64,000 nt of DNA from Terana coerulea (GCA_024811115.1 JAKOGH010000733.1:356642-420641), one strand, 5' to 3'; positions 23,481 to 36,420 are shown, counted from the stretch's first letter. Numbers and translations are program-made. The notes: generated by a model from the sequence alone, not told the origin.

Positions 23481-26189
23481 TCATACGTCCTCGATGTCGT
23501 CGTCGTCTAGCCAGCCCCCTCGATGCTCCTCTTCTGCAGTCATGGAGTCTGTAATCGCATGACTATCGCCCTGGTCAACTAGATGGGCTTCGTCGGGTAT
23601 CGGCTCAGTGTCGTCGGCAACCTCGCCAGTAGAATGCGTGTTGTGGATGAAAGACATCTTGGAGAAGGTGCGATGGGTGGACGGAAGCCCCGTATGTGGA
23701 CCTGTCACACGTCGCGGTCAGTGTGCGAAAAGTCAACACGGAAAGCAGGCGACACTCACCTCTCGCGTCCAGAGCTTTCAATATGCCGCCCATCTCAAGG
23801 GCTATATCCTGTCTCGTCCACCCTGAACCCAAGTCTTCCCGCTACAAATGCACGATTAATTCTCAAACGCATATACCCACACGAAGGTCACTCACCAGGC
23901 GTAGCCAGCTCTGCACATCCCGAAGCCCGTCCTCAGCCTCCCGTTGCTTCTTGAGGACGTCAAAGAACTCGGGCTTGTACGATTTCTGTCCTTTCCGAGG
24001 CACCGGATGTGGAAGCGAGTGCATGGTTCCGAGGGTAAGGAGGTGGAACCGGTGAGGATTCGCTTGTAGCCACTGCACGAAAAGGAATCATGTTAGCACG
24101 ATGTAAGATGAAGGTCACATAGGAGCCGACTTACAGAATCACCGCCGCTTGAATCTACCCAGCTCATCCAGTCGACCACCCCTCGCACTCATCCAGCTCG
24201 GTGCAATACTGGGTGTAATTCTGATGGAGGTATAGGGAAAGCAGCGATGAGTCGATTGGGGTATCCGCGTACAATGTCTGGGTAAGCCAAACGGTCAGCC
24301 AATAGCACGTGTATGAGATGAGGGCACGGGCGTACGTCAACGTCAACTCGACTGGGCTTCCGCGTGTGCTCACTGAGATGCGGGGGTAGTGCCATGGGGT
24401 TCTTCAGTTGCCTGTCAATCTCGCGGTCACGCGCAATGTCTGCTTTCTTCGCGGACGAAGATGGCTGGTCGCCCTTGCCTGTTCGTGAGCCACAATCAGC
24501 TCTCCAATCTTGACCAAGTGGCTGCATATATGCGCCTGGAAACGAGAAGACGAACGTTTGTTGTACAAAATCTTCCCGACAAGATGGAATAAGGCCAGAC
24601 TCTGTTCGCGGCGGGTAACAGCCTCAAGTAGTGCTCTTGTCTCGCCGCTGCCTCCGGCCTTTGCACGACTAGACTTTGTCTTCTTCCCTTGTTTGCTTGT
24701 AGTGCGCATTGCGCTCGAACCGGAATCGAGGCAAGCGAATTGCAGCGCCATGATAGCGCTGCGAATGTCTCCATGGGAAGACTCGACGATCAGATCCAGC
24801 ATTTCTTTGCTTGGTTGGCGGTGGTAAGACGTCGGGGCCAATGAGGATGTCGAGAAGTGCGTGGTGAGGAGGGCTTGTAGGGCCTTTTTCATAAGCGTAG
24901 GTGCAATAGGATTGAATCTAAGTGAGATAGAAGGGAGTGTGATGAGCAACATAAGTACGGACGAGCGGAGCTACGCGCATATACCCACTGTATGTTGGTC
25001 ACCAAAGGGGAGTGCCACAACTTGGGCGGCATGACCGTCCGGAAATCCACAGCTTCTTTCCCCCTCCACCCACTTCCGCTAGCATTGACGTAGCTGCTTG
25101 CATCATCGCCCGTTTCGCCCCGCACACCCGCATCGGTGATGATAATTACCAGCGGGGACGCGGAGGAAGCGGCATGCTCGAGGAATGCTTCTATGGACGC
25201 GTGAAACGCTTGCTGGGTGGGCGGATGCAGAATGTTGGGAAGGTCTTCCAATAGGATGATTTGCCGCTTTGAGGTCGAGGACGAGGCCGTTGTTGAGTGA
25301 GAGCCGAAGACGGAGCGGTTGCTCGAAGCACGGGTGAGGAATTTGTGGAATTTCGCTGAGAGGCCTTCGTAGTCCACTCTCTCCTCTGAAGAACCTGTGC
25401 ACCCGGTTCAGTGCATGTATGCAATGGCCAAGACAGCGCATATACTCACCTAAGCCTTCATCACGAACGAAGGTCTCGTCTGCGTTATTTCTCCATTCCA
25501 GTATTTCATAGTTAAGTTCTCTGGACAGCACGCGAATCGTAGCTGTCTTGGCGGTGCCTGCGGGTCCGGTCAGAGCAAGAATTCGCTGCATGTGCGTCAG
25601 ATCAACAGAGACTAGCCCGACGAACCAGCCTACATACCCTATATTTCCTGAGTCGATCGGAGGGACCTCTTTCAAATGCTTCAACAAGCCATTGGCGCAC
25701 GTCGCGTACTTTACGTGCATGAACAGCCAGTTCTGCCTGCGCCCAAGGATTAGACTTTAGGACAGGGGGTGAATGCAACTGTGGCGCACCTCAGTCTGAG
25801 GCTCATAAATATCTACCCATAGTCTTCCGTCTACCTCGTCCGCATCCTCATCCTCTGATACCACACAATATACCTTTGCCTTTTCTTTGCCCTTGCCGTT
25901 TGAGTTCTGAGACAGCGACTCGGAAGGCAGCCTGTCTGATTTCTGTGACGACGACTGACTGCTGCCAAGCTCAAATACAGGAGGCTTAGATAGCTAGCAA
26001 CTGACCTTCGTTAACCTCAATTTTAAAATGGCTAATGAACACTGGGAAAGAGATGCTCACAGCGGTTAGAGGCTTCAGCTTTTTCTTTGGTGGGCCACTC
26101 GTCGAAGGTTCGAGCTTGAGTGTGCTTGTTCTGGAGCTAGTTGAAGATGCTGCGGATTTCTTCTGTGAGTTGGGAGCTTGAGATGGCAT
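23481..26189 (-). CDS. RAD17: checkpoint clamp-loader subunit Rad17
   Basis: AAA+ protein that, with Rfc2-5, loads the 9-1-1 clamp at damaged DNA in the nucleus. Eleven exons: 26189-26061, 25984-25790, 25736-25638, 25585-25450, 25394-24989, 24917-24556, 24478-24336, 24277-24135, 24072-23896, 23841-23760, 23701-23481. Start MPSQAPNSQ; family signature LWVDIYEPQTEAELAVHARK; Walker A GPAGTAKT; Walker B ILLEDLPN; then SSHGDIRSAIMALQFACL (sensor-2 region), HRFHLLTLGTMHSLPHPVP, and an acidic end GGWLDDDDIEDV. Donor of exon 6 is GTTCGT, unusual. In exon 8 the run C4 at 24179-24182 is one base short (frame needs VVDWMSWVDSSGG); with it the total is 2094 nt, 697 aa. As all domains are present I treat this as a sequence error. 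Confidence 0.94.
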
Positions 26190-27452
26190 GAATTCGAGGA
26201 GGTATGGAAAAGATGTGTGAAATGGGTGTCTGCAGTTGCTCGTGTCCGCTACTCGCGGACACGCTCTCCTGCTGAGCGTGTCGGACGCGTAGACGCTTAA
26301 AGCACGTGGTAGCTAGCGCCCCATTTTCATGGGCTCGCATTAATTATAATCATATAGCTCTCAGTAGATGAGAAATTGGCACTTCGTATGTCAGGGATGT
26401 CTGAGCGGTACGTGTCTAAAAATGCGATGAAGCATCTGCTGACCTTTTCCTATGGCATGTTGCGATTTTTCCAGAAATATGGCGTTTCCGGAAATGGGAA
26501 ATTGCTCAGAGACGCGGCTGAGGTGCTCTTCATTTCTTACCACCATGTCAATTCAACTAGAACGTTCTCCCCGCCTCCTCCACCCAGTCACCGTCCACAA
26601 TTCAGACGATGTTTTGCACGGAACCCACGCTAAGACACAGCTCCAATTTCCATGGCTCGGCGAAAGCTCACGACCGCTGTTCACGCAACTCCGACATGCG
26701 TTCACGTTCGTGCTATGTCTCTCTCTTCGATGAACCAAGAGATCGGCATTCGGTAGTCTCGTGGTAAGTTTTGCTTATGTCCCGTCCTCTCGCTCTCGAT
26801 GGCGTGTTGATATCTCGAAAGAACTGGCACCAGGGTCTCATTCTGATGAAACATTTGCTCACCGGCAATGCTTGGGAATCCCCGCTATCTCCAAGATGCA
26901 TGGCACCGACGTCACTGACATATATTATGCTCGGAAACCTGCATAGCCCTGCAACGCGCGCACTAGAATTCGGGTACCCGAAAGCTTCCAAGCTTCAAGT
27001 CTTGCTCTACGCATGCTGGGCTGCTTACCGACTGAGCTCTCGTGCTGCGCCATGTTGCCTGCGGTATGGCAGTAATATTGCAGGCACTAGTTCCGATGCA
27101 TGCCTGGATGAGGCCAGACCGTTTGTCTCCGCTTCACGCTTTGCTCCGTCTCACCACATCGGATGGTGCCTGAAGGTCATGGGATAACTCCCGCTTCATA
27201 TGGCTAAATCGTTGCCCACCGCATTTGGGCTGCAACATCGCACATGCTACGTGTTATGATGAAAGGGCTCAATATCATTCCACGTTCTACGGCTTCCCAG
27301 CTTTGGGCCATCCGTGCGCTGGTGCCTGGACAGCCCGCACTCTTATCCCGACACCTGGAAAGTATTTGAGGACCACCCTCGCAACTACTCATCTCAAGCC
27401 CCAGATCCCCCAACTCATCACCCTCACCACCGAACGTCTCTCTCAGTCCATC
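26190..27452. other. no supported gene
   Basis: Contains the upstream region of RAD17 and of the Gly/Ser-rich gene. Several frames of 60-140 codons occur on the plus strand but none shows a domain or a coherent splice pattern. A perfect 14-bp palindrome TTCGGGTACCCGAA lies at about 26969-26982. Confidence 0.45.
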
Positions 27453-28457
27453 ATGAGTGGCTACGACAACGACAGCTATGGCTCTGATCGCCGCGACCGC
27501 GGTGACAATAACAGCTATGGCGGCAACCGCGACGGAGGGTCTGGCGGAAACGACAACAGTAGCGGTGGAGGGTATGCTGGAAGCAACAACAGCAGCGCTG
27601 GAGCTGGAGGGTATGGCGGAAGTGCCAAGAACAACAGTGAAGGGTATGGCGGAAGTGACAACAGCAGCAGTGGAGGGTACGGAGGTGGATCCGATAACTA
27701 CAGTGGCAGCAACAACAACAGCCGTACCGACGGAGGATATGGAGGCAACTCCAACTCGAACGACTACAGTTCGAGCAAGGGCAATGATTCCTATGGCTCT
27801 AACGACCTTTCGAACAACGATTCGCACAGACGCGACCAGTCCTCCGGTGACAGCTACGGCTCGTCGCGCAACAATAACTCGTACGGTTCGGGCAACGACT
27901 CTTTGAACAACAACACCAACACCAACTCGTACAGCCAGGGCAACTCCGACTCGTACGGCTCCCGCGCGAACAACAACGACTCGTACGAAAAGAAGACCCA
28001 GTCAGATGATACCTCTGAGTCGTACGGCCAGTCCAACCTCTCTTCTGGCGGGAATGACAACTCGTATGGATCCAGCACGGACAACGCGTATGGATCCGAT
28101 AACACCAACACCAACTCGTCTTCGAACAACAGTTCCAATGCGAGCAACAACCAAAGCGGGGGCACCGGAGGCTCCAACTACGGTGCTGGGTCGACTGGAG
28201 GTGGCGACTGGTTGGACAAGGGTATCTCGTATGCCGCCGAGAAGGCCGGTTACAACGTCGTCAGTATTATCATTTCTTCGCTTGCTTGGTGTCGCTGAAG
28301 AGGTTCATCATCAGGATAACTCCACCGCGCAGAAGATTGGCGACGCTGTTCAAGGCCAGTTCAAGAAGTTCACCGGTTAGTCGCCTCAGCATGCAAAATA
28401 TTCCTTCATAATCTGACTTGACACCCTTTAGGTCGTGATGTCCCTGGTAGCAACTAG
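27453..28457 (+). CDS. Gly/Ser/Asn/Tyr-rich protein with C-terminal DWLDKG module
   Basis: Three exons: 27453-28259, 28315-28375 (61 bp), 28432-28457 (26 bp); 297 aa. The first 245 residues are low-complexity with many SYGS, GGYGG, NNS and DSYG units, hydrophilic and without signal peptide or membrane segment. The C-terminus is a compact module: GGGDWLDKGISYAAEKAGYNV | DNSTAQKIGDAVQGQFKKF | GRDVPGSN. The genes at 54569-54976 and 55690-55994 share this module, the 61-bp and 26-bp exon lengths and both intron phases (0 and 1). Function unknown; composition suggests an intrinsically disordered cytosolic protein, perhaps stress-related, which is inference only. Confidence 0.88.
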
Positions 28458-29660
28458 GCGTGATGTCTGAATCTCCTCTTAGGTCACAACGAGGATGAAG
28501 TTGAGGGAAGTGTACGAATAGCGTTGGGCTTGATAACCAATATCGGATATATCAGAGCATGGGAATTGTAACTAATCACATCAAGCGAAACCGTCTGTCT
28601 TGCCGCTAATAATGAGTGCGACGCCTGCCTAACCTCTTCATGGTCCGTTGAAGAAGCGGCGACATGTGGGGGCAATTCGGGGAGGTTGCTTCATCTAGAC
28701 TCGCCAGCCCCTTCTATTTGAATCTATGCATCGCAATACCGACGGCTACCATCAAGGCGTGGTGGAGAGGCCCCAACAACCTCGGAGTAGGGTCTCGGAC
28801 CGTCAACGCTTATCTCTCCGTCGTAAATCATTCAATTTCACTGGTGAGCTCTGTGCTGCTACGTCTGAACTGGCGCTTCATCAGCCATTCAACCATTGCG
28901 AGCTGGTGAGCCGATGTAAATTTTACGCATATGCTAATTGCTGCTCGCTTTCTGATGTCCCGCCCTTTGCGCCTCTCAAAAGGCACAGTAATGTCGAGCA
29001 GGTGGAGAGAGGGCTCTGCAACATCTACGACGAATGGGTCCTACGCCCCAATTTCTCCGCTGTGGCCAACGCCTGCTCCCGGATCAGCCAGTAGTCAAAC
29101 GTCTAATTTTACTTGCAGAACATACAGGAGTGTCCATGATCCACACTCAGGCTAGCGTCAAGCACAGTATCGCTTACTTTACTGCTGCTTGCTCATTGCA
29201 TCTATATAATCCATAAACCAGGTTCATCATTTTCTGAAACCCTACTGCACTTGCATCCAGGCAATATCAATGTGATATCGTCAGGCCTTGTGTTCGAGCT
29301 TTCAGGTTGAAGGAGCCATGATGAGATCACTGGCAAGTTCACACGCCACAAAGTCATTGGCCCAGGCGCGAGGCCGGCGTGCTTTTGCACTGCGTAGACA
29401 GCTCTGCCACAGCTTCTGCTGAAGAGAGATGGATTTTAACCCCCAGTTGGCCGTGCTCGCGACCTCCTGCTTCTTGAAGCGGGGAGGTCGGATGCGGGCG
29501 CCTAGCTTACAGCCAAAATGGCAGTTGGCCGAATTGGCTCGTTGACTGCCCGATTTGGAGCCTGAACGCAATCGAAGCACACTCAATTCAAACTCAGCCT
29601 CTCGCAAACATATAAGAAGGGCGACCGCGACCCGACCTCTCTCTATCCCCAACGCCCATC
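28458..29660. other. no supported gene
   Basis: Near 28980-29095 two plus-strand frames both look somewhat protein-like (for example ERGLCNIYDEWVLRPNF), so a decayed or unresolved exon is possible. No start, splice chain or domain can be assembled. The last 100 bp before 29661 contain a TATA-like CATATAAGAAGG at 29608-29619, fitting a promoter for the next gene. Confidence 0.4.
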
Positions 29661-30427
29661 ATGTTGTTCAGCCTCCCGGTGACCCTCTTGCTCTACATCA
29701 TGGCGCCGTATCTCGGTTACCTCTCGGGCCCGGTCTTGGACTTTGCTGGTATCGACACCTACGACATCCTTGAACTCGTTGGCATCTTGTCTGTCGTCTT
29801 TGCAACTCCCGTCGTCTATTATGGGCTTTATCCAGAGCAGAAGAAACTCGATCTCTTAGTAAAACCCCATCTCCGCGAAGATATGATAGATCTCTACTAC
29901 ATTGTCTACGAGATCTGCACAGGGAAACACATTCGCCGCACCATCCAGTACGCCGTTTTTGAGCCATACCTCGAGATCGCCGGCTCCGATTTCGTCGCCC
30001 TTCCTCCAGTAAATACTACGTTCTGGATTGATATAGACTCCGCGTATGACCATGACGAACCCGCGACTTGGACCGCGCCAAAGTCTGACGACGACGACGA
30101 CGAGATCTCCTATCGCTTCGACTTCGCTGCTGTACACGAGGCCGATGAGGCCGACGAGCCTGTGGCGGACTTCGACGACGACGATTTTGTCAACCGGTTC
30201 GGTATCGTCATTTTGCTCCTGGTTGCTGCGATGTTTATCGTTGTAAGTCTCAGCCATTGTCCATCCGTGATTCAACGGACTGATGGTGTGCACAGCTGCC
30301 TGAGCTCTGGTGCCGCGCCCACGAATGGTGGATCAAAGCGATCGCGGAGAACATAGATGACTTCGGCAAGGGTGACATCGACATCGACTTGTCAGGTGAT
30401 CGCCCCAAGGAACTTCTGGAGATTTGA
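29661..30427 (+). CDS. membrane protein with acidic central region, 237 aa, unknown function
   Basis: Two exons: 29661-30242 and 30296-30427, intron GTAAGT..CACAG (53 bp), 714 nt in all. Residues 1-50 form hydrophobic segments (LFSLPVTLLLYIMAP, ILSVVFATPVVYYG). A middle region follows with KPHLREDMIDLYYIVYE, then a strongly acidic part (SDDDDDE, ADFDDDDFVNR), and a third hydrophobic segment at about 181-196 (GIVILLLVAAMFIV). The C-terminal 43 residues (LPELWCRAHEWWIKAI) are partly aromatic. Family not recognised; looks like a lineage-specific membrane protein. A TATA-like motif lies about 45 bp upstream. Confidence 0.7.
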
Positions 30428-31485
30428 ACGCCCAGGTGAGGATCAGAAAGTCATTCGTCTTCATCTGTGTGCTCACCGCTTCGAAGGATCGAGCTACTAA
30501 GCCGCTGAGCCCGCCGGTCTTTGATGACATCGGGCCGCGCTTGGCTGCGCGACCACCGACACTCGTTGTACTCAGACTTCGGACGACCACGTCGACACCA
30601 AGACCAAGGTTTCTTGCGTCTTTGCTGACTCAATGGCCGCCAACTTGAGGCAATCTAGTGAGCATGACCATTTGAGTGTCCGCCTTGAATGCGCGGCACT
30701 ATGGTCCTAGCTCGTGATGATTGTCCGAAACGGCGTGTCAACGAGGAGGTGCGGGCGTAAAGGCACTTTGCGACCGGCACTGTTGACGCTGCAAATGGCC
30801 GTCGTCGTGCAGAAGAACGTCGGAGTCGAGGATGGCTTACCCGCGCGAGCCCGCCATTTGAACCCGCCAATTGAGACCTCCTGAGAAGGAAGGAAGTTGA
30901 TGATATCACATGGATTTTCTTTCTTTCTATAATTCTCCGTAATTCTGTAACTCTCCATAATTCTGTAATTCTTCATGATCGTATAATTCTCCATGACCCT
31001 GTAGTTCGCCATACTTTCATAATACGTCGTCATCCTCTAATTCATCATATAATTGTGGAACATCCGTACATTTGAAGTGTGCTCAGATAGTCGTATGAAC
31101 AGCGAAGTTCGTGAGGTCCTCATGCGTCTTGATCTCGTCGGCAGAGTGACCCGGAATACCGAGAATCGGTTGTCTCTATCAAGGCTTGTGTTGTACGGTT
31201 TGCCGAGGGATATCCCTTCAGTCGCGATGAGATCATCGTCGGCCTGGTTCAACTCTAGCACTGCCGGGGGAGTGACTTACGAGCTCGACGTACTGCTGTG
31301 AAGGCAACGCAATCGTATGGGAACGCGCTGTCTCCGTGCCAGAGCAATGCAACCAGCCAAAATCACCCTTACATCCTCGCAATGTTGCCATGAAAACATT
31401 TCAATCAACCGAGGGCTGCAGCGCGTAACACAATGTACATACTCTCCGTTGTTGACCATTAACTGCCATCGATTCGTCCGAGCAA
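30428..31485. other. intergenic, includes a degenerate short tandem repeat
   Basis: Apart from the AATTCT-type repeat at 30925-31060 nothing is supported. The right end is the 3' flank of PUF6. Confidence 0.5.
30925..31060. repeat. degenerate tandem repeat around ATAATTCTCCAT
   Basis: Units such as TAATTCTCCGTAATTCTG, TAATTCTGTAATTCTTC, ATAATTCTCCATGACC follow one another with an approximate 18-bp rhythm. If read on the minus strand this gives a run of hexapeptides like ENYRIM, but no start, stop or splice context supports a gene. Confidence 0.6.
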
Positions 31486-33900
31486 TCACTTCGATAGCGA
31501 AGCGATCTGTACCAGTAACATCGACCTGCCCCTACGCTCTTTGTCCTCCTCGAGTTCCTTCACAACCTTCTTGTCAAACCATGCGCGAAGCTCCGCTTTC
31601 AGCTCCTCGCTCTCCTGCGCCCGTTCGCACAGTACCGCTACGATAAACGCGCCATCGTCCTTCGCCATCGAGATCGTGTTATCCTTACCCACGATCTCGA
31701 CGTACTGCTTAGCGAACGCCAGTGGGTCCCATAACGGCGAACGCACAATCTCCTTCGTGGTGTGATTGAACGAGCCGCCCTGCAGCAGAGCTTTGTAGAG
31801 ACGTGAGACATGGGCGAGGGTGATGAGGTGGGGGCTGGCGGCGTCCGATGATGGATAGGGAGATGCAAGGGCTTGGAGAAGGGTTGTTGACGCCGCGGAC
31901 TTGTCTATAAATGAGCGCTATTAGTCAACGGAGGATACACGATGTTGTGAAACATGTACGTACCTCCCTCGGAATACAGCATCACTTCGCCAACGACGAG
32001 ACTTCCACCTGGATCCCGAGCAACCTCGACACCCTTGTCGGCGACCCAGGCAAGTAGGCCTTCACTGGCGGCTTTCCGAATCTCCTGTGTACGCAGGTGC
32101 TCGTCTTTTTGCTCGTTTGCGCTCGTAGCGAGTCAGTCTCAGCGAGCAATGCAATCTACACACAACCGTTATACTGCATGCTTTTACACAAGAGCAAAAG
32201 GGGAGACATACCTGTGCAGGTGTGAAATGCCGCCGTGTCCGTGGCGACACCAGGTAGATCAGCGAACGACGACCTTGAGGGGTTTGGTACAGTGTTGGAG
32301 CCGCAGCTACCACGTCCGAGACGAGAGACTTGGCAGTAAGCTTGGTATCACTGCGAGAGATGCTATGTTAGAAGTGGAAGTAGGAGCAGTTCTGCGGTGG
32401 ACGAACTCAATGACATCTAGCGCCGTGAACAGCACTAATTGTGCCTCATCATCCTTGCACATACGTTCTACATGAGGCTTCACTATCTTCACGATATGTT
32501 TCCGATCCTGTGAAAGCTTAGGTTGACATATCCACGGACTAGTCAGAAGCTGGCGTACCTTCGCGGTACCCTGGGCGATAAACTCGCGAACGACCCGGCT
32601 GCCGTCCTTGGTGTGGACCATCTCAGCCAGGACATCTTGACAACTGGGAGTAGATTAGCATATATGCGGGTGGAATATACCAAAGGGATATTCACGTTTC
32701 GAAGATGTCCCTTCGGAGCTTCTCTCGCTCTGCTTCGTCTTCAATCTTGTTGATCGCGACCAGATATTCCCATAATACACGGTGGACGATAGCATGTGAG
32801 ACTGCGCCCTTGTCAGAGTTGTTGAATCTGTGGGAAGGCTTATGAAAACTACCCGGTTAACAGCGAAATGCCAGCTTACATGGTGGACAGATTCTCCTTC
32901 ACAGCATTCATGATGCGCTTCCTCCTCTCTTTATCAGAATCTTCCAAAATGCCTTGCAGGCCCTTCTTGGACCGTTCCTTCTCTTCTTCACTTCCTAACG
33001 TCACAGTGAACAGACTCGCTTCCTTGCCGTAGAAGTCCTTGAGAAGGATAGAGCGCTCGTAGGCATTTCCGTATAGCTCGAAGGCATCAGCGAGGACGCT
33101 AGAAGCTTCACGATGGAGCAGGAGGCGCATAACAGATCCCTGGAATTCTTGGAGGATTGAGGTACGGTGGGCGGGGCAAAGGCGGATGAGCTTGGTGACA
33201 AGAAACTGCACAGCAATGAATTAGCCGTCATGCACCCATACTGCAGGACGGCTTACCTTCGAGTATTTGTTTTGAGCCAACTCTTTATATTTTCCCTTGA
33301 GCTCCTCCGCGATCTCGTTTCTCTCTTTCTGGCCTCCGTACTTCACAGCCGTCTGCACAATCCTGCTGGCATCATGCTTGAACACGATATCCTTCACTTT
33401 GCCCCGCAAAACCGTCATCAGCGCATTGACGTGTTTTGTCCTATCCGCCTTCGAGAGGTTCTTTTGCCGTGCCGAAGACCACGCGCGTTTTGCCTCGATA
33501 AGCAACTCGGAGTGAGGTTTGGCAGCACGACGCTGCTCATGCAGCACTTTTTGGGCTTTGTGCGACTCGCGTGCAGCTACGTGAGGTTGTCAGACTCTCG
33601 AGCGGACTCCGACATGAAATCCAGGTGCGTACCATTAGCGTCCTTGGCAGGCTGCGATGGCCCCTCCTCCGCTACGTCCACGTCCATCTCCACATCCTCA
33701 TCCTCTTCGGCCTCACCTCCTTCATCTGAGCTGGTGTCGCTCTCGTTTTTCAGAGGGAGTGTCACAGGCTGTGCCCGCTTCTTGCCCTTGTCCGAGCTTT
33801 TTGGCGCAGGGTCGTCCAAGCGAGCCTTCTTGGGATGTTTTGTGTCTGACAGCGTGGTGCTGCTTGGTTTTGATTTGCGCTTTCCAGCCACTGCAGCCAT
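31486..33900 (-). CDS. PUF6: Pumilio-domain protein Puf6/PUM3
   Basis: Nucleolar RNA-binding protein for 60S ribosome biogenesis; in yeast also represses ASH1 mRNA. Nine exons: 33900-33633, 33576-33257, 33205-32882, 32829-32696, 32643-32559, 32507-32407, 32350-32212, 32137-31964, 31904-31486. N-terminus is Lys-rich with an acidic EDEDVEMDVDVAEE tract (nuclear type). PUF repeats include KHDASRIVQTAVKYGG, FQGSVMRLLLHREASSVLAD and MVHTKDGSRVVREFIAQG; then YQTPQGRRSLIYLVSPRTRR, a family hallmark, and a CPL-type end (SEGLLAWVADKGVEVARDPG, SPLWDPLAFAKQYVEIVG). In exon 8 T5 at 32106-32110 is one base short (A6 needed for SKKDEHLRTQEIRK); with that the total is 1965 nt, 654 aa. Exon 6 donor GTTCGT is atypical. 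Confidence 0.95.
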
Positions 33901-35019
33901 AGTAGATGTGATGGAAGAGAATATCGGGGTGAAGCGGTCGGGTTCACGTTGTCATTCGCAGGCTTCAAGGGGTGAGATCTGCAAAGCCGATCCCAAAATT
34001 GCGAGGCGCGCATCTTTGATCGAGTCGGGAGACCAAGCGCCGGAGGATACGACGCTTTCTTAAACCCCGTCACCGTCGACCAAGCTCCCAAGCTCCGTCT
34101 ATCCATCCTGCAACTTATAACTATCCAGCCTGTCCGTTACATGCAGGCAATCCAAATGAGACCTTTAAGTGCCGAGTAGCTAAGAACAACAATCTGAATA
34201 CACCTCAAAGCATGCGACATTCAAGAGAACCTGCTTGTGCTTGCAGCATGTAGTCTTCATGCTTGAACCTACGAAAGAGCATCATTGCAGGCTCTTTTTA
34301 GCGCATGCGATGCTCAGTAAAACTTTATGCAGCACTCGAAACTAGATCCAGAAGACAGGTTGCGCCCACCACCACTGTATGTGCTGTTTTCGAGCTATCT
34401 TCCTTGACCTACTCACCGATCAGCGGTATAGGCTGTTCCATGGCTGTTGCAGTGATCACTGTCTTGGAACGCTACGACGCCTTGAGTTTGAAGTTCTGCG
34501 TTGGGATTTTTCGCGTTTTCTGTGGTCACGAAATGACTTACCATCCAACTGTGTTTCACAGTCGCGGGAAGTTGAATCGTTCACCCTGAGGTTAGCTCAT
34601 GGAAATTTTCCTCCGCTATCTCTTTAACGATATCATATTTTATCCTAGACGTTCACAAGGATGATTTTCATAGCCCCCGATAGGTGATCGCTTCCGAAGT
34701 TCAAGCATGTGAGCCGTATGAAGTATTTATCGGCAATGCAGCGTCCGTTATTGCGTTGGCCAAGCTCGCTCTCTACTGCACCACTGATGTTTATGTTAGA
34801 TCGTTCTTACGCAACCATACACGCGTATAAGCGATAGTTCCTGGACAGCCACTGAAAGACACCAGAGCAAGCCGACGCCACGTGCTAAGACGCGTCGCGT
34901 CGCGTCTTCGGCTATTCCCGAGAGGCCATTTATTCCTCTGCTTTGTGGGCCACACACTCAACAATCTCTTTCTCCTCCCACTACAACCCCCTTCCCCCGT
35001 CCCTGCGCAGCTCTCCAAC
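33901..35019. other. no gene seen
   Basis: Upstream flank of PUF6 on the left and of the zinc-finger gene on the right, with CT-rich leader (CTCTTTCTCCTCCC) just before 35020. No supported feature between. Confidence 0.5.
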
Positions 35020-36143
35020 ATGTCTCTGACGACCTCATACACCCAAACGAGCTTCTCCATAGCCGACCGGCATTCCTTTACCCAGCAAGACCCTTCCACA
35101 TCGCATCGGCAGAACACCACACTGCGGTCCCCACCACCTGTTGTGCTACTGCCAACGCCATTACCCGGAAGATGGTCGCCCAGCTACCTCGGAATTTGCA
35201 AGGAGATCGAGAGGTTGTCGAGAGGACGAAGACGCGAGGCGGTGACTGCGCAGGCGACACCTCGACGCCGCACCGACTTCTTCGAGGCACCACCGGAGTC
35301 GGACTTGCCTACGCCGATGTTTGCGACGGAACGCGACATTGGCAGTGGTGGCATCCTGGGCTCCGAGAACGTCGCTAGCGAAGACCTTAGCTGTCTGCTG
35401 CCACCGACGTTCTACAACACGGCGGTCGGGCCTCGAACGGCTCCGTTCGTGACCGCTGGGCCGCGGTGGCCGCCCGAGCCACTACAACCTGGCGAGATTA
35501 TAAACTTGTCAGAAAGCTCGAGGGAGATCGCACATGCTCTGCAAGACGTACGGGCAACGAAGAAGGCGGAGACGGGGCGACAAGGTGTTCGAGGGAGGTG
35601 AGCAGCTTCTTATATACTTTCATGCCTCGCGCAGAATTTTCATTTGTCTTTGATTATAGAAAGAGATTGTCTGGAACGCATGCGCAGTGCGCCACTCCGG
35701 CGACGCAACAAAGCATGAATGGCGCATGTTGTGTGGCCGAAGCACAAAGGCCTGCTTTGACCTTTTGTCGAGCACCAGGAGGTCCAGTCTTCTCGTTGCC
35801 CAACAAGACAACAAAGTCATCTTTGGGGCGTGCGACGCTGGCTTCCATGCGTAATACTTGGACCAGGCCACCTGTTTTCACAATCCCGCCCAAGACCGTG
35901 GCGTCGTCTCATGTCCCCCAACCACCGGCGAAGGAGTCCCCACCTTACCGACGTCTGATCGACGTTAAAGAATCACTACCCAATCTATTCTCGAAGAAGT
36001 GCACTGTGACACAGACTGATGCCACGTCTGTCCGTCTGCGGTTGACGCCGGAGGAGTTGGCGGGGAACCACGAATGCCTCGTCTGCCACCGACAGGTTAT
36101 GGGTGCGCGGGCGTACCTGGACCATATGTGCACTCATGTGTAG
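35020..36143 (+). CDS. hypothetical protein with C-terminal C2H2-like zinc knuckle, 353 aa
   Basis: Two exons: 35020-35597 and 35660-36143 (intron GTGAGC..TATAG, 62 bp); 1062 nt. Start MSLTTSYTQTSF. The protein is Pro/Ser/Thr-rich and mostly disordered, with a basic patch (LSRGRRREAV) and segments such as LLPPTFYNTAVGPRTAPF. The last 25 residues NHECLVCHRQVMGARAYLDH..CTHV give C-x2-C-x12-H-x3-H, a single C2H2-like finger at the very end. This would suit a nuclear or protein-binding role, but a single finger is not enough to call DNA binding. No family recognised. Confidence 0.7.
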
Positions 36144-36420
36144 TCTGTTTGCATTCTGGGGGTTGATAGATTTTAGGCTCAGTAATGATGTAAGGATTCT
36201 GTGCGTTCCCCAGTGCGACTCCAGTACTATAGACTGCTTCATTGTCACGTTATAATCTGATATTCTGCTATATTCCATGATAACATCTCGCGCCGGTGTC
36301 GAGCAGCTAAGAGTACTGACGTGATAAAGGTTATGTGGAACGCATTGCTGATCTGGTTGCAGGACTTTAGTGCAAGGGCTGGCATAGTAGTCATAACCTG
36401 TCTTCCAGTTATTTGCACGC

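Noticed and set aside
26960..27060. tRNA gene on the minus strand
   Set aside because: There is an A-box-like AGCTCAGTCGGTA and a possible 6/7 acceptor stem, but no B-box; the place of the T-arm is taken by a palindrome.
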